Shown: positions 24,301-37,534 of the stretch, one piece after another | How positions within the stretch are numbered: the stretch's first letter is position 1 | How the letters are laid out: each line of letters opens with the position of its first letter | NCBI GenBank assembly: GCA_958295665.1 | Contig: OY282560.1 | Coordinates: 54,994,333 to 55,058,332, forward strand | Source: Tipula vernalis | Lineage: Eukaryota; Arthropoda; Insecta; Diptera; Tipulidae | DNA length: 64,000 bases | Direction of reading: 5' to 3' | Translations under genes and position numbers: made by a program | Notes under the pieces: generated by a model | What the model was told of the DNA's origin: nothing | Database searches by the model: none | Seen by the model: only the letters and a program-made list of their open reading frames with translations

Positions 24301-27300
24301 AGGTTTCGGGACCTGTATTTGCTGTGACAATTTTCATTTTGATTGCTCGATTATTTCTAAACATTTCTTAGAAAATTCAATTTTATTGAAAATCAACTGT
24401 GCTATACCCCACAAGTTTTTGGGCGGCAAAAATATAAAATGGTCCGATTACGATGGTTGATACCTCTATCAATAGGTTTCGGGACCTGTAATTGCTGTGA
24501 CAATTTTATTTTGATTGCTCGATTATTTCTAAACATTTCTTAGAAAATACAATTTTATTGAAAATCAACTGTGCTATAGCCCACAAGTTTTTGGGCGGCA
24601 AAAATCTAAAATGGTCCGATTACGATGGTTGATACCTCTATCAATAGGTTTCGGGACCTGTAATTGCTGTGACAATTTTCATTTTGATTGCTCGATTATT
24701 TCTAAACATTTCTTAGAAAATTCAATTTTATTGAAAATCAACTGTGCTATAGCCCACAAGTTTTTGGGCGGCAAAAATATAAAATGGTCCGATTACGATG
24801 GTTGATACCTCTATCAATAGGTTTCGGGACCTGTAATTGCTGTGACAATTTTTATTTTGATTGCTCGATTATTTCTAAACATTTCGTAGAAAATTCAATT
24901 TTATTGGAAATCAACTGTGCTATAGCCCACAAGTTTTTGAGCGGCAAAAATCTAAAATGGTCCGATTACGATGGTTGATACCTCTATCAATAGGTTTCGG
25001 GACCTGTATTTGCTGTGACAATTTTCATTTTGATTGCTCGATTATTTCTAAACATTTCTTAGAAAATTCAATTTTATTGAAAATCAACTGTGCTATACCC
25101 CACAAGTTTTTGGGCGGCAAAAATATAAAATGGTCCGATTACGATGGTTGATACCTCTATCAATAGGTTTCGGGACCTGTAATTGCTGTGACAATTTTTA
25201 TTTTGATTGCTCGATTATTTCTAAACATTTCGTAGAAAATTCAATTTTATTGGAAATCAACTGTGCTATAGCCCACAAGTTTTTGAGCGGCAAAAATATA
25301 AAATGGTCCGATTACGATGGTTGATACCTCTATCAATAGGTTTCGGGACCTGTATTTGCTGTGACAATTTTCATTTTGATTGCTCGATTATTTCTAAACA
25401 TTTCTTAGAAAATTCAATTTTATTGAAAATCAACTGTGCTATAGCCCACAAGTTTTTGGGCGGCAAAAATATAAAATGGTCCGATTACGATGGTTGATAC
25501 CTCTATCAATAGGTTTCGGGACCTGTAATTGCTGTGACAATTTTATTTTGATTGCTCGATTATTTCTAAACATTTCTTAGAAAATACAATTTTATTGAAA
25601 ATCAACTGTGCTATAGCCCACAAGTTTTTGGGCGGCAAAAATCTAAAATGGTCCGATTACGATGGTTGATACCTCTATCAATAGGTTTCGGGACCTGTAA
25701 TTGCTGTGACAATTTTCATTTTGATTGCTCGATTATTTCTAAACATTTCTTAGAAAATTCAATTTTATTGAAAATCAACTGTGCTATACCCCACAAGTTT
25801 TTGGGCGGCAAAAATCTAAAATGGTCCGATTACGATGGTTGATACCTCTATCAATAGGTTTCGAGACCTGTAATTGCTGTGACAATTTGTATTTTGATTG
25901 CTCGATTATTTCTAAACATTTCTTAGAAAATACAATTTTATTGAAAATCAACTGTGCTATAGCCCACAAGTTTTTGGGCGGCAAAAATCTAAAATGGTCC
26001 GATTACGATGGTTGATACCTCTATCAATAGGTTTCGGGACCTGTATTTGCTGTGACAATTTTCATTTTGATTGCTCGATTATTTCTAAACATTTCTTAGA
26101 AAATTCAATTTTATTGAAAATCAACTGTGCTATACCCCACAAGTTTTTGGGCGGCAAAAATATAAAATGGTCCGATTACGATAGTTGATACCTCTATCAA
26201 TAGGTTTCGGGACCTGTAATTGCTGTGACAATTTTCATTTTGATTGCTCGATTATTTCTAAACATTTCTTAGAAAATTCAATTTTATTGAAAATCAACTG
26301 TGCTATACCCCACAAGTTTTTGGGCGGCAAAAATATAAAATGGTCCGATTACGATGGTTGATACCTCTATCAATAGGTTTCGGGACCTGTAATTGCTGTG
26401 ACAATTTTATTTTGATTGCTCGATTATTTCTAAACATTTCTTAGAAAATACAATTTTATTGAAAATCAACTGTGCTATAGCCCACAAGTTTTTGGGCGGC
26501 AAAAATCTAAAATGGTCCGATTACGATGGTTGATACCTCTATCAATAGGTTTCGGGACCTGTAATTGCTGTGACAATTTTCATTTTGATTGCTCGATTAT
26601 TTCTAAACATTTCTTAGAAAATTCAATTTTATTGAAAATCAACTGTGCTATACCCCACAAGTTTTTGGGCGGCAAAAATATAAAATGGTCCGATTACGAT
26701 GGTTGATACCTCTATCAATAGGTTTCGGGACCTGTAATTGCTGTGACAATTTTCATTTTGATTGCTCGATTATTTCTAAACATTTCTTAGAAAATTCAAT
26801 TTTATTGAAAATCAACTGTGCTATAGCCCACAAGTTTTTGGGCGGCAAAAATATAAAATGGTCCGATTACGATGGTTGATACCTCTATCAATAGGTTTCG
26901 GGACCTGTAATTGCTGTGACAATTTTATTTTGATTGCTCGATTATTTCTAAACATTTCTTAGAAAATACAATTTTATTGAAAATCAACTGTGCTATAGCC
27001 CACAAGTTTTTGGGCGGCAAAAATCTAAAATGGTCCGATTACGATGGTTGATACCTCTATCAATAGGTTTCGGGACCTGTAATTGCTGTGACAATTTTCA
27101 TTTTGATTGCTCGATTATTTCTAAACATTTCTTAGAAAATTCAATTTTATTGAAAATCAACTGTGCTATAGCCCACAAGTTTTTGGGCGGCAAAAATCTA
27201 AAATGGTCCGATTACGATGGTTGATACCTCTATCAATAGGTTTCGGGACCTGTAATTGCTGTATAAATTTTTATTTTAATTGCTTGATTATTTCTAAACA

Positions 27301-28578
27301 TTTCTTAGAAAATTCAATTTTATTGAGAATCAACTGTGCTATATCCCACAAGTTTTTGGGCGGCAAAAATCTAAAATGGTCCGATTACGATGGTTGATAC
27401 CTCTATCAATAGGTTTCGGGACCTGTAATTGCTGTGACAATTTTCATTTTGATTGCTTGATTATTTCTAAACATTTCTTAGAAAATTCAATTTTAATGAA
27501 AATCAACTGTGCTATAGCCCACAAGTTTTTGGGCGGCAAAAATCTAAAATGGTCCGATTACGATGGTTGATACCTCTATCAATAGGTTTCGAGACCTGTA
27601 ATTGCTGTGACAATTTTTATTTTGATTGCTCGATTATTTCTAAACATTTCTTAGAAAATACAATTTTATTGAAAATCAACTGTGCTATAGCCCACAAGTT
27701 TTTGGGCGGCAAAAATCTAAAATGGTCCGATTACGATGGTTGATACCTCTATCAATAGGTTTCGGGACCTGTATTTGCTGTGACAATTTTCATTTTGATT
27801 GCTCGATTATTTCTAAACATTTCTTAGAAAATTCAATTTTATTGAAAATCAACTGTGCTATACCCCACAAGTTTTTGGGCGGCAAAAATATAAAATGGTC
27901 CGATTACGATGGTTGATACCTCTATCAATAGGTTTCGGGACCTGTAATTGCTGTGACAATTTTATTTTGATTGCTCGATTATTTCTAAACATTTCTTAGA
28001 AAATACAATTTTATTGAAAATCAACTGTGCTATAGCCCACATGTTTTTGGGCGGCAAAAATCTAAAATGGTCCGATTACGATGGTTGATACCTCTATCAA
28101 TAGGTTTCGGGACCTGTAATTGCTGTGACAATTTTCATTTTGATTGCTCGATTATTTCTAAACATTTCTTAGAAAATTCAATTTTATTGAAAATCAACTG
28201 TGCTATACCCCACAAGTTTTTGGGCGGCAAAAATATAAAATGGTCCGATTACGATGGTTGATACCTCTATCAATAGGTTTCGGGACCTGTAATTGCTGTG
28301 ACAATTTTATTTTGATTGCTCGATTATTTCTAAACATTTCTTAGAAAATACAATTTTATTGAAAATCAACTGTGCTATAGCCCACAAGTTTTTGGGCGGC
28401 AAAAATCTAAAATGGTCCGATTACGATGGTTGATACCTCTATCAATAGGTTTCGGGACCTGTAATTGCTGTGACAATTTTCATTTTGATTGCTCGATTAT
28501 TTCTAAACATTTCTTAGAAAATTCAATTTTATTGAAAATCAACTGTGCTATACCCCACAAGTTTTTGGGCGGCAAAAA
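21329..28578. repeat. Large intra-array duplication, copy 2
   Basis: This is the partner of 11311-18560 at a constant offset of 10,018 bases (about 58 monomers). Beyond both ends the monomer order diverges: at 21156 the copy lacks the V-type monomer found at 11138, and near 28585 it differs from 18567. Further smaller shared blocks exist: 20293-21846 matches 30827-32380 (offset 10,534), and 26685-27548 matches 32381-33244 (offset 5,696). Confidence 0.8.
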
Positions 28579-31500
28579 TATAAAATGGTCCGATTACGAT
28601 GGTTGATACCTCTATCAATAGGTTTCGGGACCTGTAATTGCTGTGACAATTTTCATTTTGATTGCTCGATTATTTCTAAACATTTCTTAGAAAATTCAAT
28701 TTTATTGAAAATGAACTGTGCTATAGCCCACAAGTTTTTGGGCGGCAAAAATATAAAATGGTCCGATTACGATGGTTGATACCTCTATCAATAGGTTTCG
28801 GGACCTGTAATTGCTGTGACAATTTTATTTTGATTGCTCGATTATTTCTAAACATTTCTTAGAAAATACAATTTTATTGAAAATCAACTGTGCTATAGCC
28901 CACAAGTTTTTGGGCGGCAAAAATATAAAATGGTCCGATTACGATGGTTGATACCTCTATCAATAGGTTTCGGGACCTGTAATTGCTGTGACAATTTTAT
29001 TTTGATTGCTCGATTATTTCTAAACATTTCTTAGAAAATACAATTTTATTGAAAATCAACTGTGCTATACCCCACAAGTTTTTGGGCGGCAAAAATATAA
29101 AATGGTCCGATTACGATGGTTGATACCTCTATCAATAGGTTTCGGGACCTGTAATTGCTGTGACAATTTTATTTTGATTGCTCGATTATTTCTAAACATT
29201 TCTTAGAAAATACAATTTTATTGAAAATCAACTGTGCTATAGCCCACAAGTTTTTGGGCGGCAAAAATCTAAAATGGTCCGATTACGATGGTTGATACCT
29301 CTATCAATAGGTTTCGGGACCTGTAATTGCTGTGACAATTTTCATTTTGATTGCTCGATTATTTCTAAACATTTCTTAGAAAATTCAATTTTATTGAAAA
29401 TCAACTGTGCTATACCCCACAAGTTTTTGGGCGGCAAAAATATAAAATGGTCCGATTACGATGGTTGATACCTCTATCAATAGGTTTCGGGACCTGTAAT
29501 TGCTGTGACAATTTTATTTTGATTGCTCGATTATTTCTAAACATTTCTTAGAAAATACAATTTTATTGAAAATCAACTGTGCTATAGCCCACAAGTTTTT
29601 GGGCGGCAAAAATCTAAAATGGTCCGATTACGATGGTTGATACCTCTATCAATAGGTTTCGGGACCTGTAATTGCTGTGACAATTTTATTTTGATTGCTC
29701 GATTATTTCTAAACATTTCTTAGAAAATACAATTTTATTGAAAATCAACTGTGCTATAGCCCACAAGTTTTTGGGCGGCAAAAATCTAAAATGGTCCGAT
29801 TACGATGGTTGATACCTCTATCAATAGGTTTCGGGACCTGTAATTGCTGTGACAATTTTCATTTTGATTGCTCGATTATTTCTAAACATTTCTTAGAAAA
29901 TTCAATTTTATTGAAAATCAACTGTGCTATACCCCACAAGTTTTTGGGCGGCAAAAATATAAAATGGTCCGATTACGATGGTTGATACCTCTATCAATAG
30001 GTTTCGGGACCTGTAATTGCTGTGACAATTTTATTTTGATTGCTCGATTATTTCTAAACATTTCTTAGAAAATACAATTTTATTGAAAATCAACTGTGCT
30101 ATAGCCCACAAGTTTTTGGGCGGCAAAAATCTAAAATGGTCCGATTACGATGGTTGATACCTCTATCAATAGGTTTCGGGACCTGTAATTGCTGTGACAA
30201 TTTTCATTTTGATTGCTCGATTATTTCTAAACATTTCTTAGAAAATACAATTTTATTGAAAATCAACTGTGCTATAGCCCACATGTTTTTGGGCGGCAAA
30301 AATCTAAAATGGTCCGATTACGATGGTTGATACCTCTATCAATAGGTTTCGGGACCTGTAATTGCTGTGACAATTTTCATTTTGATTGCTCGATTATTTC
30401 TAAACATTTCTTAGAAAATTCAATTTTATTGAAAATCAACTGTGCTATACCCCACAAGTTTTTGGGCGGCAAAAATATAAAATGGTCCGATTACGATGGT
30501 TGATACCTCTATCAATAGGTTTCGGGACCTGTAATTGCTGTGACAATTTTATTTTGATTGCTCGATTATTTCTAAACATTTCTTAGAAAATACAATTTTA
30601 TTGAAAATCAACTGTGCTATAGCCCACAAGTTTTTGGGCGGCAAAAATCTAAAATGGTCCGATTACGATGGTTGATACCTCTATCAATAGGTTTCGGGAC
30701 CTGTAATTGCTGTGACAATTTTCATTTTGATTGCTCGATTATTTCTAAACATTTCTTAGAAAATTCAATTTTATTGAAAATCAACTGTGCTATACCCCAC
30801 AAGTTTTTGGGCGGCAAAAATATAAAATGGTCCGATTACGATGGTTGATACCTCTATCAATAGGTTTCGGGACCTGTAATTGCTGTGACAATTTTCATTT
30901 TGATTGCTTGATTATTTCTAAACATTTCTTAGAAAATTCAATTTTAATGAAAATCAACAGTGCTATAGCCCACAAGTTTTTGGGCGGCAAAAATCTAAAA
31001 TGGTCCGATTACGATGGTTGATACCTCTATCAATAGGTTTCGAGACCTGTAATTGCTGTGACAATTTGTATTTTGATTGCTCGATTATTTCTAAACATTT
31101 CTTAGAAAATACAATTTTATTGAAAATCAACTGTGCTATAGCCCACAAGTTTTTGGGCGGCAAAAATCTAAAATGGTCCGATTACGATGGTTGATACCTC
31201 TATCAATAGGTTTCGGGACCTGTATTTGCTGTGACAATTTTCATTTTGATTGCTCGATTATTTCTAAACATTTCTTAGAAAATTCAATTTTATTGAAAAT
31301 CAACTGTGCTATACCCCACAAGTTTTTGGGCGGCAAAAATATAAAATGGTCCGATTACGATGGTTGATACCTCTATCAATAGGTTTCGGGACCTGTAATT
31401 GCTGTGACAATTTTATTTTGATTGCTCGATTATTTCTAAACATTTCTTAGAAAATACAATTTTATTGAAAATCAACTGTGCTATAGCCCACAAGTTTTTG

Positions 31501-34500
31501 GGCGGCAAAAATCTAAAATGGTCCGATTACGATGGTTGATACCTCTATCAATAGGTTTCGGGACCTGTAATTGCTGTGACAATTTTCATTTTGATTGCTC
31601 GATTATTTCTAAACATTTCTTAGAAAATTCAATTTTATTGAAAATCAACTGTGCTATACCCCACAAGTTTTTGGGCGGCAAAAATATAAAATGGTCCGAT
31701 TACGATGGTTGATACCTCTATCAATAGGTTTCGGGACCTGTAATTGCTGTGACAATTTTATTTTGATTGCTCGATTATTTCTAAACATTTCTTAGAAAAT
31801 ACAATTTTATTGAAAATCAACTGTGCTATAGCCCACAAGTTTTTGGGCGGCAAAAATCTAAAATGGTCCGATTACGATGGTTGATACCTCTATCAATAGG
31901 TTTCGGGACCTGTATTTGCTGTGACAATTTTCATTTTGATTGCTCGATTATTTCTAAACATTTCTTAGAAAATTCAATTTTATTGAAAATCAACTGTGCT
32001 ATACCCCACAAGTTTTTGGGCGGCAAAAATATAAAATGGTCCGATTACGATGGTTGATACCTCTATCAATAGGTTTCGGGACCTGTAATTGCTGTGACAA
32101 TTTTATTTTGATTGCTCGATTATTTCTAAACATTTCTTAGAAAATACAATTTTATTGAAAATCAACTGTGCTATAGCCCACAAGTTTTTGGGCGGCAAAA
32201 ATCTAAAATGGTCCGATTACGATGGTTGATACCTCTATCAATAGGTTTCGGGACCTGTAATTGCTGTGACAATTTTCATTTTGATTGCTCGATTATTTCT
32301 AAACATTTCTTAGAAAATTCAATTTTATTGAAAATCAACTGTGCTATACCCCACAAGTTTTTGGGCGGCAAAAATATAAAATGGTCCGATTACGATGGTT
32401 GATACCTCTATCAATAGGTTTCGGGACCTGTAATTGCTGTGACAATTTTCATTTTGATTGCTCGATTATTTCTAAACATTTCTTAGAAAATTCAATTTTA
32501 TTGAAAATCAACTGTGCTATAGCCCACAAGTTTTTGGGCGGCAAAAATATAAAATGGTCCGATTACGATGGTTGATACCTCTATCAATAGGTTTCGGGAC
32601 CTGTAATTGCTGTGACAATTTTATTTTGATTGCTCGATTATTTCTAAACATTTCTTAGAAAATACAATTTTATTGAAAATCAACTGTGCTATAGCCCACA
32701 AGTTTTTGGGCGGCAAAAATCTAAAATGGTCCGATTACGATGGTTGATACCTCTATCAATAGGTTTCGGGACCTGTAATTGCTGTGACAATTTTCATTTT
32801 GATTGCTCGATTATTTCTAAACATTTCTTAGAAAATTCAATTTTATTGAAAATCAACTGTGCTATAGCCCACAAGTTTTTGGGCGGCAAAAATCTAAAAT
32901 GGTCCGATTACGATGGTTGATACCTCTATCAATAGGTTTCGGGACCTGTAATTGCTGTATAAATTTTTATTTTAATTGCTTGATTATTTCTAAACATTTC
33001 TTAGAAAATTCAATTTTATTGAGAATCAACTGTGCTATATCCCACAAGTTTTTGGGCGGCAAAAATCTAAAATGGTCCGATTACGATGGTTGATACCTCT
33101 ATCAATAGGTTTCGGGACCTGTAATTGCTGTGACAATTTTCATTTTGATTGCTTGATTATTTCTAAACATTTCTTAGAAAATTCAATTTTAATGAAAATC
33201 AACTGTGCTATAGCCCACAAGTTTTTGGGCGGCAAAAATCTAAAATGGTCCGATTACGATGGTTGATACCTCTATCAATAGGTTTCGAGACCTGTAATTG
33301 CTGTGACAATTTGTATTTTGATTGCTCGATTATTTCTAAACATTTCTTAGAAAATACAATTTTATTGAAAATCAACTGTGCTATAGCCCACAAGTTTTTG
33401 GGCGGCAAAAATCTAAAATGGTCCGATTACGATGGTTGATACCTCTATCAATAGGTTTCGGGACCTGTATTTGCTGTGACAATTTTCATTTTCATTGCTC
33501 GATTATTTCTAAACATTTCTTAGAAAATTCAATTTTATTGAAAATCAACTGTGCTATACCCCACAAGTTTTTGGGCGGCAAAAATATAAAATGGTCCGAT
33601 TACGATGGTTGATACCTCTATCAATAGGTTTCGGGACCTGTAATTGCTGTGACAATTTTATTTTGATTGCTCGATTATTTCTAAACATTTCTTAGAAAAT
33701 ACAGTTTTATTGAAAATCAACTGTGCTATAGCCCACAAGTTTTTGGGCGGCAAAAATCTAAAATGGTCCGATTACGATGGTTGATACCTCTATCAATAGG
33801 TTTCGGGACCTGTAATTGCTGTGACAATTTTCATTTTGATTGCTCGATTATTTCTAAACATTTCTTAGAAAATTCAATTTTATTGAAAATCAACTGTGCT
33901 ATACCCCACAAGTTTTTGGGCGGCAAAAATATAAAATGGTCCGATTACGATGGTTGATACCTCTATCAATAGGTTTCGGGACCTGTAATTGCTGTGACAA
34001 TTTTATTTTGATTGCTCGATTATTTCTAAACATTTCTTAGAAAATACAATTTTATTGAAAATCAACTGTGCTATAGCCCACAAGTTTTTGGGCGGCAAAA
34101 ATCTAAAATGGTCCGATTACGATGGTTGATACCTCTATCAATAGGTTTCGGGACCTGTAATTGCTGTGACAATTTTCATTTTGATTGCTCGATTATTTCT
34201 AAACATTTCGTAGAAAATTAAATTTTATTGAAAATCAACTGTGCTATACCCCACAAGTTTTTGGGCGGCAAAAATATAAAATGGTCCGATTACGATGGTT
34301 GATACCTCTATCAATAGGTTTCGAGACCTGTAATTGCTGTGACAATTTGTATTTTGATTGCTCGATTATTTCTAAACATTTCTTAGAAAATACAATTTTA
34401 TTGAAAATCAACTGTGCTATAGCCCACAAGTTTTTGGGCGGCAAAAATCTAAAATGGTCCGATTACGATGGTTGATACCTCTATCAATAGGTTTCGGGAC

Positions 34501-35144
34501 CTGTAATTGCTGTGACAATTTTCATTTTGATTGCTCGATTATTTCTAAACATTTCTTAGAAAATTCAATTTTATTGAAAATCAACTGTGCTATACCCCAC
34601 AAGTTTTTGGGCGGCAAAAATATAAAATGGTCCGATTACGATGGTTGATACCTCTATCAATAGGTTTCGGGACCTGTAATTGCTGTGACAATTTTTATTT
34701 TGATTGCTCGATTATTTCTAAACATTTCGTAGAAAATTCAATTTTATTGGAAATCAACTGTGCTATAGCCCACAAGTTTTTGAGCGGCAAAAATCTAAAA
34801 TGGTCCGATTACGATGGTTGATACCTCTATCAATAGGTTTCGGGACCTGTATTTGCTGTGACAATTTTCATTTTGATTGCTCGATTATTTCTAAACATTT
34901 CTTAGAAAATTCAATTTTATTGAAAATCAACTGTGCCATACCCCACAAGTTTTTGGGCGGCAAAAATATAAAATGGTCCGATTACGATGGTTGATACCTC
35001 TATCAATAGGTTTCGGGACCTGTAATTGCTGTGACAATTTTATTTTGATTGCTCGATTATTTCTAAACATTTCTTAGAAAATTCAATTTTAATGAAAATC
35101 AACTGTGCTATAGCCCAAAAGTTTTTGGGCGGCAAAAATCTAAA

Positions 35145-37198
35145 ATGGTCCGATTACGATGGTTGATACCTCTATCAATAGGTTTCGAGACCTGTAATTG
35201 CTGTGACAATTTTCATTTTGATTGCTCGATTATTTCTAAACATTTCTTAGAAAATTCAATTTTATTGAAAATCAACTGTGCTATAGCCCACAAGTTTTTG
35301 GGCGGCAAAAATCTAAAATGGTCCGATTACGATGGTTGATACCTCTATCAATAGGTTTCGGGACCTGTAATTGCTGTGACAATTTTCATTTTGATTGCTC
35401 GATTATTTCTAAATATTTCTTAGAAAATTCAATTTTATTTAAAATCAACTGTGCTATAGCCCACAAGTTTTTGGGCGGCAAAAATCTAAAATGGTCCGAT
35501 TACGATGGTTGATACCTCTATCAATAGGTTTCGGGACCTGTAATTGCTGTGACAATTTTTATTTTAATTGCTCGATTATTTCTAAACATTTCTTAGAAAA
35601 TTCAATTTTATTGAGAATCAACTGTGCTATAGCCCAAAAGTTTATGGGCGGCAAAAATCTAAAATGGTCCGATTACGATGGTTGATACCTCTATCAATAG
35701 GTTTCGGGACCTGTAGTTGCTGTGACAATTTTCGTTTTGATTGCTTGATTATTTCTAAACATTTCTTAGAAAATTCAATTTTATTGAAAATCAACTGTGC
35801 TATAGCCCACAAGTTTTTGGGCGGCAAAAATTTAAAATGGTCCGATTACGATGGTTGATACCTCTATCAATAGGTTTCGGGACCTGTAATTGCTGTGACA
35901 ATTTTCATTTTGATTGCTCGATTATTTCTAAACATTTCTTAGAAAATTCAATTTTATTGAAAATCAACTGTGCTATAGCCCACAAGTTTTTGGGCGGCAA
36001 AAATCTAAAATGGTCCGATTACGATGGTTGATACCTCTATCAATAGGTTTCGGGACATGTAGTTGCTGTGACAATTTTTGTTTTGATTGCTTGATAATTC
36101 CTAAACAATTCTTAGAAAATTCAATTTTATTGAAAATCAACTGTGCTATAGCCCACAAGTTTTTGGGCGGCAAAAATTTAAAATGGTCCGATTACGATGG
36201 TTGATACCTCTATCAATAGGTTTCGGGATCTGTAATTGCTGTGACAATTTTCATTTTGATTGCTCGATTATTTCTTAACATTTCTTAGAAAATTCAATTT
36301 TATTGAAAATCAACTGTGGTATAGCCCACAAGTTTTTGGGCGGCAAACTAAAATGGTCCGATTACGATGGTTGATACCTCTATCAATAGGTTTCGGGACC
36401 TGTAATTGCTGTAACAATTTTCATTTTGATTGCTCGATTATTTCTAAACATTTCTTAGAAAACTCAATTTTATTGAAAATTAACTGTGCTATAGCCCACA
36501 AGTTTTTGGGCGGCAAAAATCTAAAATGGTCCGATTACGATGGTTGATAACTCTATCAATAGGTTTCGGGACCTGTAATTGCTGTGACAATTTTTATTTT
36601 GATTGCTCGGTTATTTCTAACCATTTCTTAGAAAATTCAATTTTATTGAAAATCAACTGTGCTATAGCCCACAAGTTTTTGGGCGGCAAAAATCTAAAAT
36701 GGTCCGATTACGATGGTTGATACCTCTATCAATAGGTTTCGGGACCTGTAATTGCTGTGACAATTTTTATTTTGATTGCTCGATTATTTCGAAACATTTC
36801 TTAGAAAATTCAATTTTATTGAAAATCAACTGTGCTATAGCCCACAAGTTTTTGGGCGGCAAAAATCTAAAATGGTCCGATTACGATGGTTGATACCTCT
36901 ATCAATAGGTTTCGGGACCTGTAATTGCTGTGACAATTTTCATTTTGATTGCTCGATTATTTCTAAACATTTCTTAGAAAATTCAATTTTATTGAAAATC
37001 AACTGTGTTGTAGCCCACAAGTTTTTGGGCGGCAAAAATCTAAAATGGTCCGATTACGATGGTTGATACCTCTATCAATAGGTTTCGGGACCTGTAATTG
37101 CTGTGACAATTTTCATTTTGATTGCTCGATTATTTCTAAAGATTTCTTAGAAAATTCAATTTTATTGAAAATCAACTGTGCTATAGCCCACAAATTTT
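35145..37198. repeat. Diverged right edge of the satellite array
   Basis: The last dozen monomers carry many private changes, such as GCCCAAAAGTTTATGG near 35633, GGGACATGTAGTTGC near 36052, a 4-base deletion in CGGCAAACTAAAATGG at about 36342-36357, and TTGATAACTC near 36545. Higher-order order is lost. Array edges that exchange less often typically look like this. The final copy breaks off after CCCACAAATTTTTG near 37198. Confidence 0.75.
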
Positions 37199-37200
37199 TG

Positions 37201-37534
37201 TTGTAATTCGAGTTGTGTCATTTTTGTCGAAAAAGGTAAGTAAAATTAGTTGAATTATTTTTTGGTTAAGTCATTTTCGTACGATCAATATTACGCATTT
37301 TGGATTATGTCACTCTTGATGTTAAAGGATATTTTTACTTTACTCGGTTTCACTGACTTTAAAACGTTTAGATTTTAAACTGACGCATTTTAGATTACAA
37401 AAATGTGCGTATGTTGATTACTAAAATTTTTGAAAAACTTCAGTTATGCTTCTATTTTTAAGATAATTCGATTTGTGTCAATTTTGTCGAAATATTTTGA
37501 CTAATTTATTTATAGGGCTACTAGCAGCATAATC
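37201..37534 (+). promoter_or_regulatory. Putative 5' UTR with a 280-base intron
   Basis: Between the satellite and the transposase-like ORF, AAAAAG|GTAAGT at 37235/37236 is a strong splice donor, and TTTATTTATAG|GG at 37515/37516 is a matching acceptor. The ATG of the ORF lies 19 bases after the acceptor. A 29-base direct repeat with two mismatches (37204-37232 and 37464-37492; core TTGTGTCA, TTTTGTCGAAA) flanks most of the intron. A second short repeat, ACGCATTTTRGATTA, occurs near 37293 and 37384. The exon/intron reading is inference. Confidence 0.4.

Larger units (their letters stand above)
9662..37198. repeat. 172/173-bp tandem satellite array, about 160 monomers
   Basis: A head-to-tail satellite fills 27.5 kb. 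The monomer is 173 bp, with an abundant 172-bp form that lacks one base in the CAATTTTYATTTTG segment. Landmarks are CCCACAAGTTTTTGGGCGGC, TGGTCCGATTACGATGG, TTGATACCTCTATCAA and TTTCGGGACCTG. Diagnostic variants include AAAATATAAAATGG versus AAAATCTAAAATGG, CTATACCCC versus CTATAGCCC, CATTTCGTAG versus CATTTCTTAG, and GTATTTGC versus GTAATTGC. These recur in fixed orders and so define higher-order units. Most monomers differ by only a few bases, so the array is homogenised. Each 173-bp copy contains a 64-codon open frame, which I do not consider a gene. The first monomer is partial and joins a truncated Copia integrase. Confidence 0.97.

Noticed and set aside
9757..37066. Scores of 64-codon open frames in the satellite, with occasional antisense 66-codon frames
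   Set aside because: They repeat with the monomer, are destroyed in the abundant 172-bp copies, and show no domain. They follow from repetition of one fortuitous frame.
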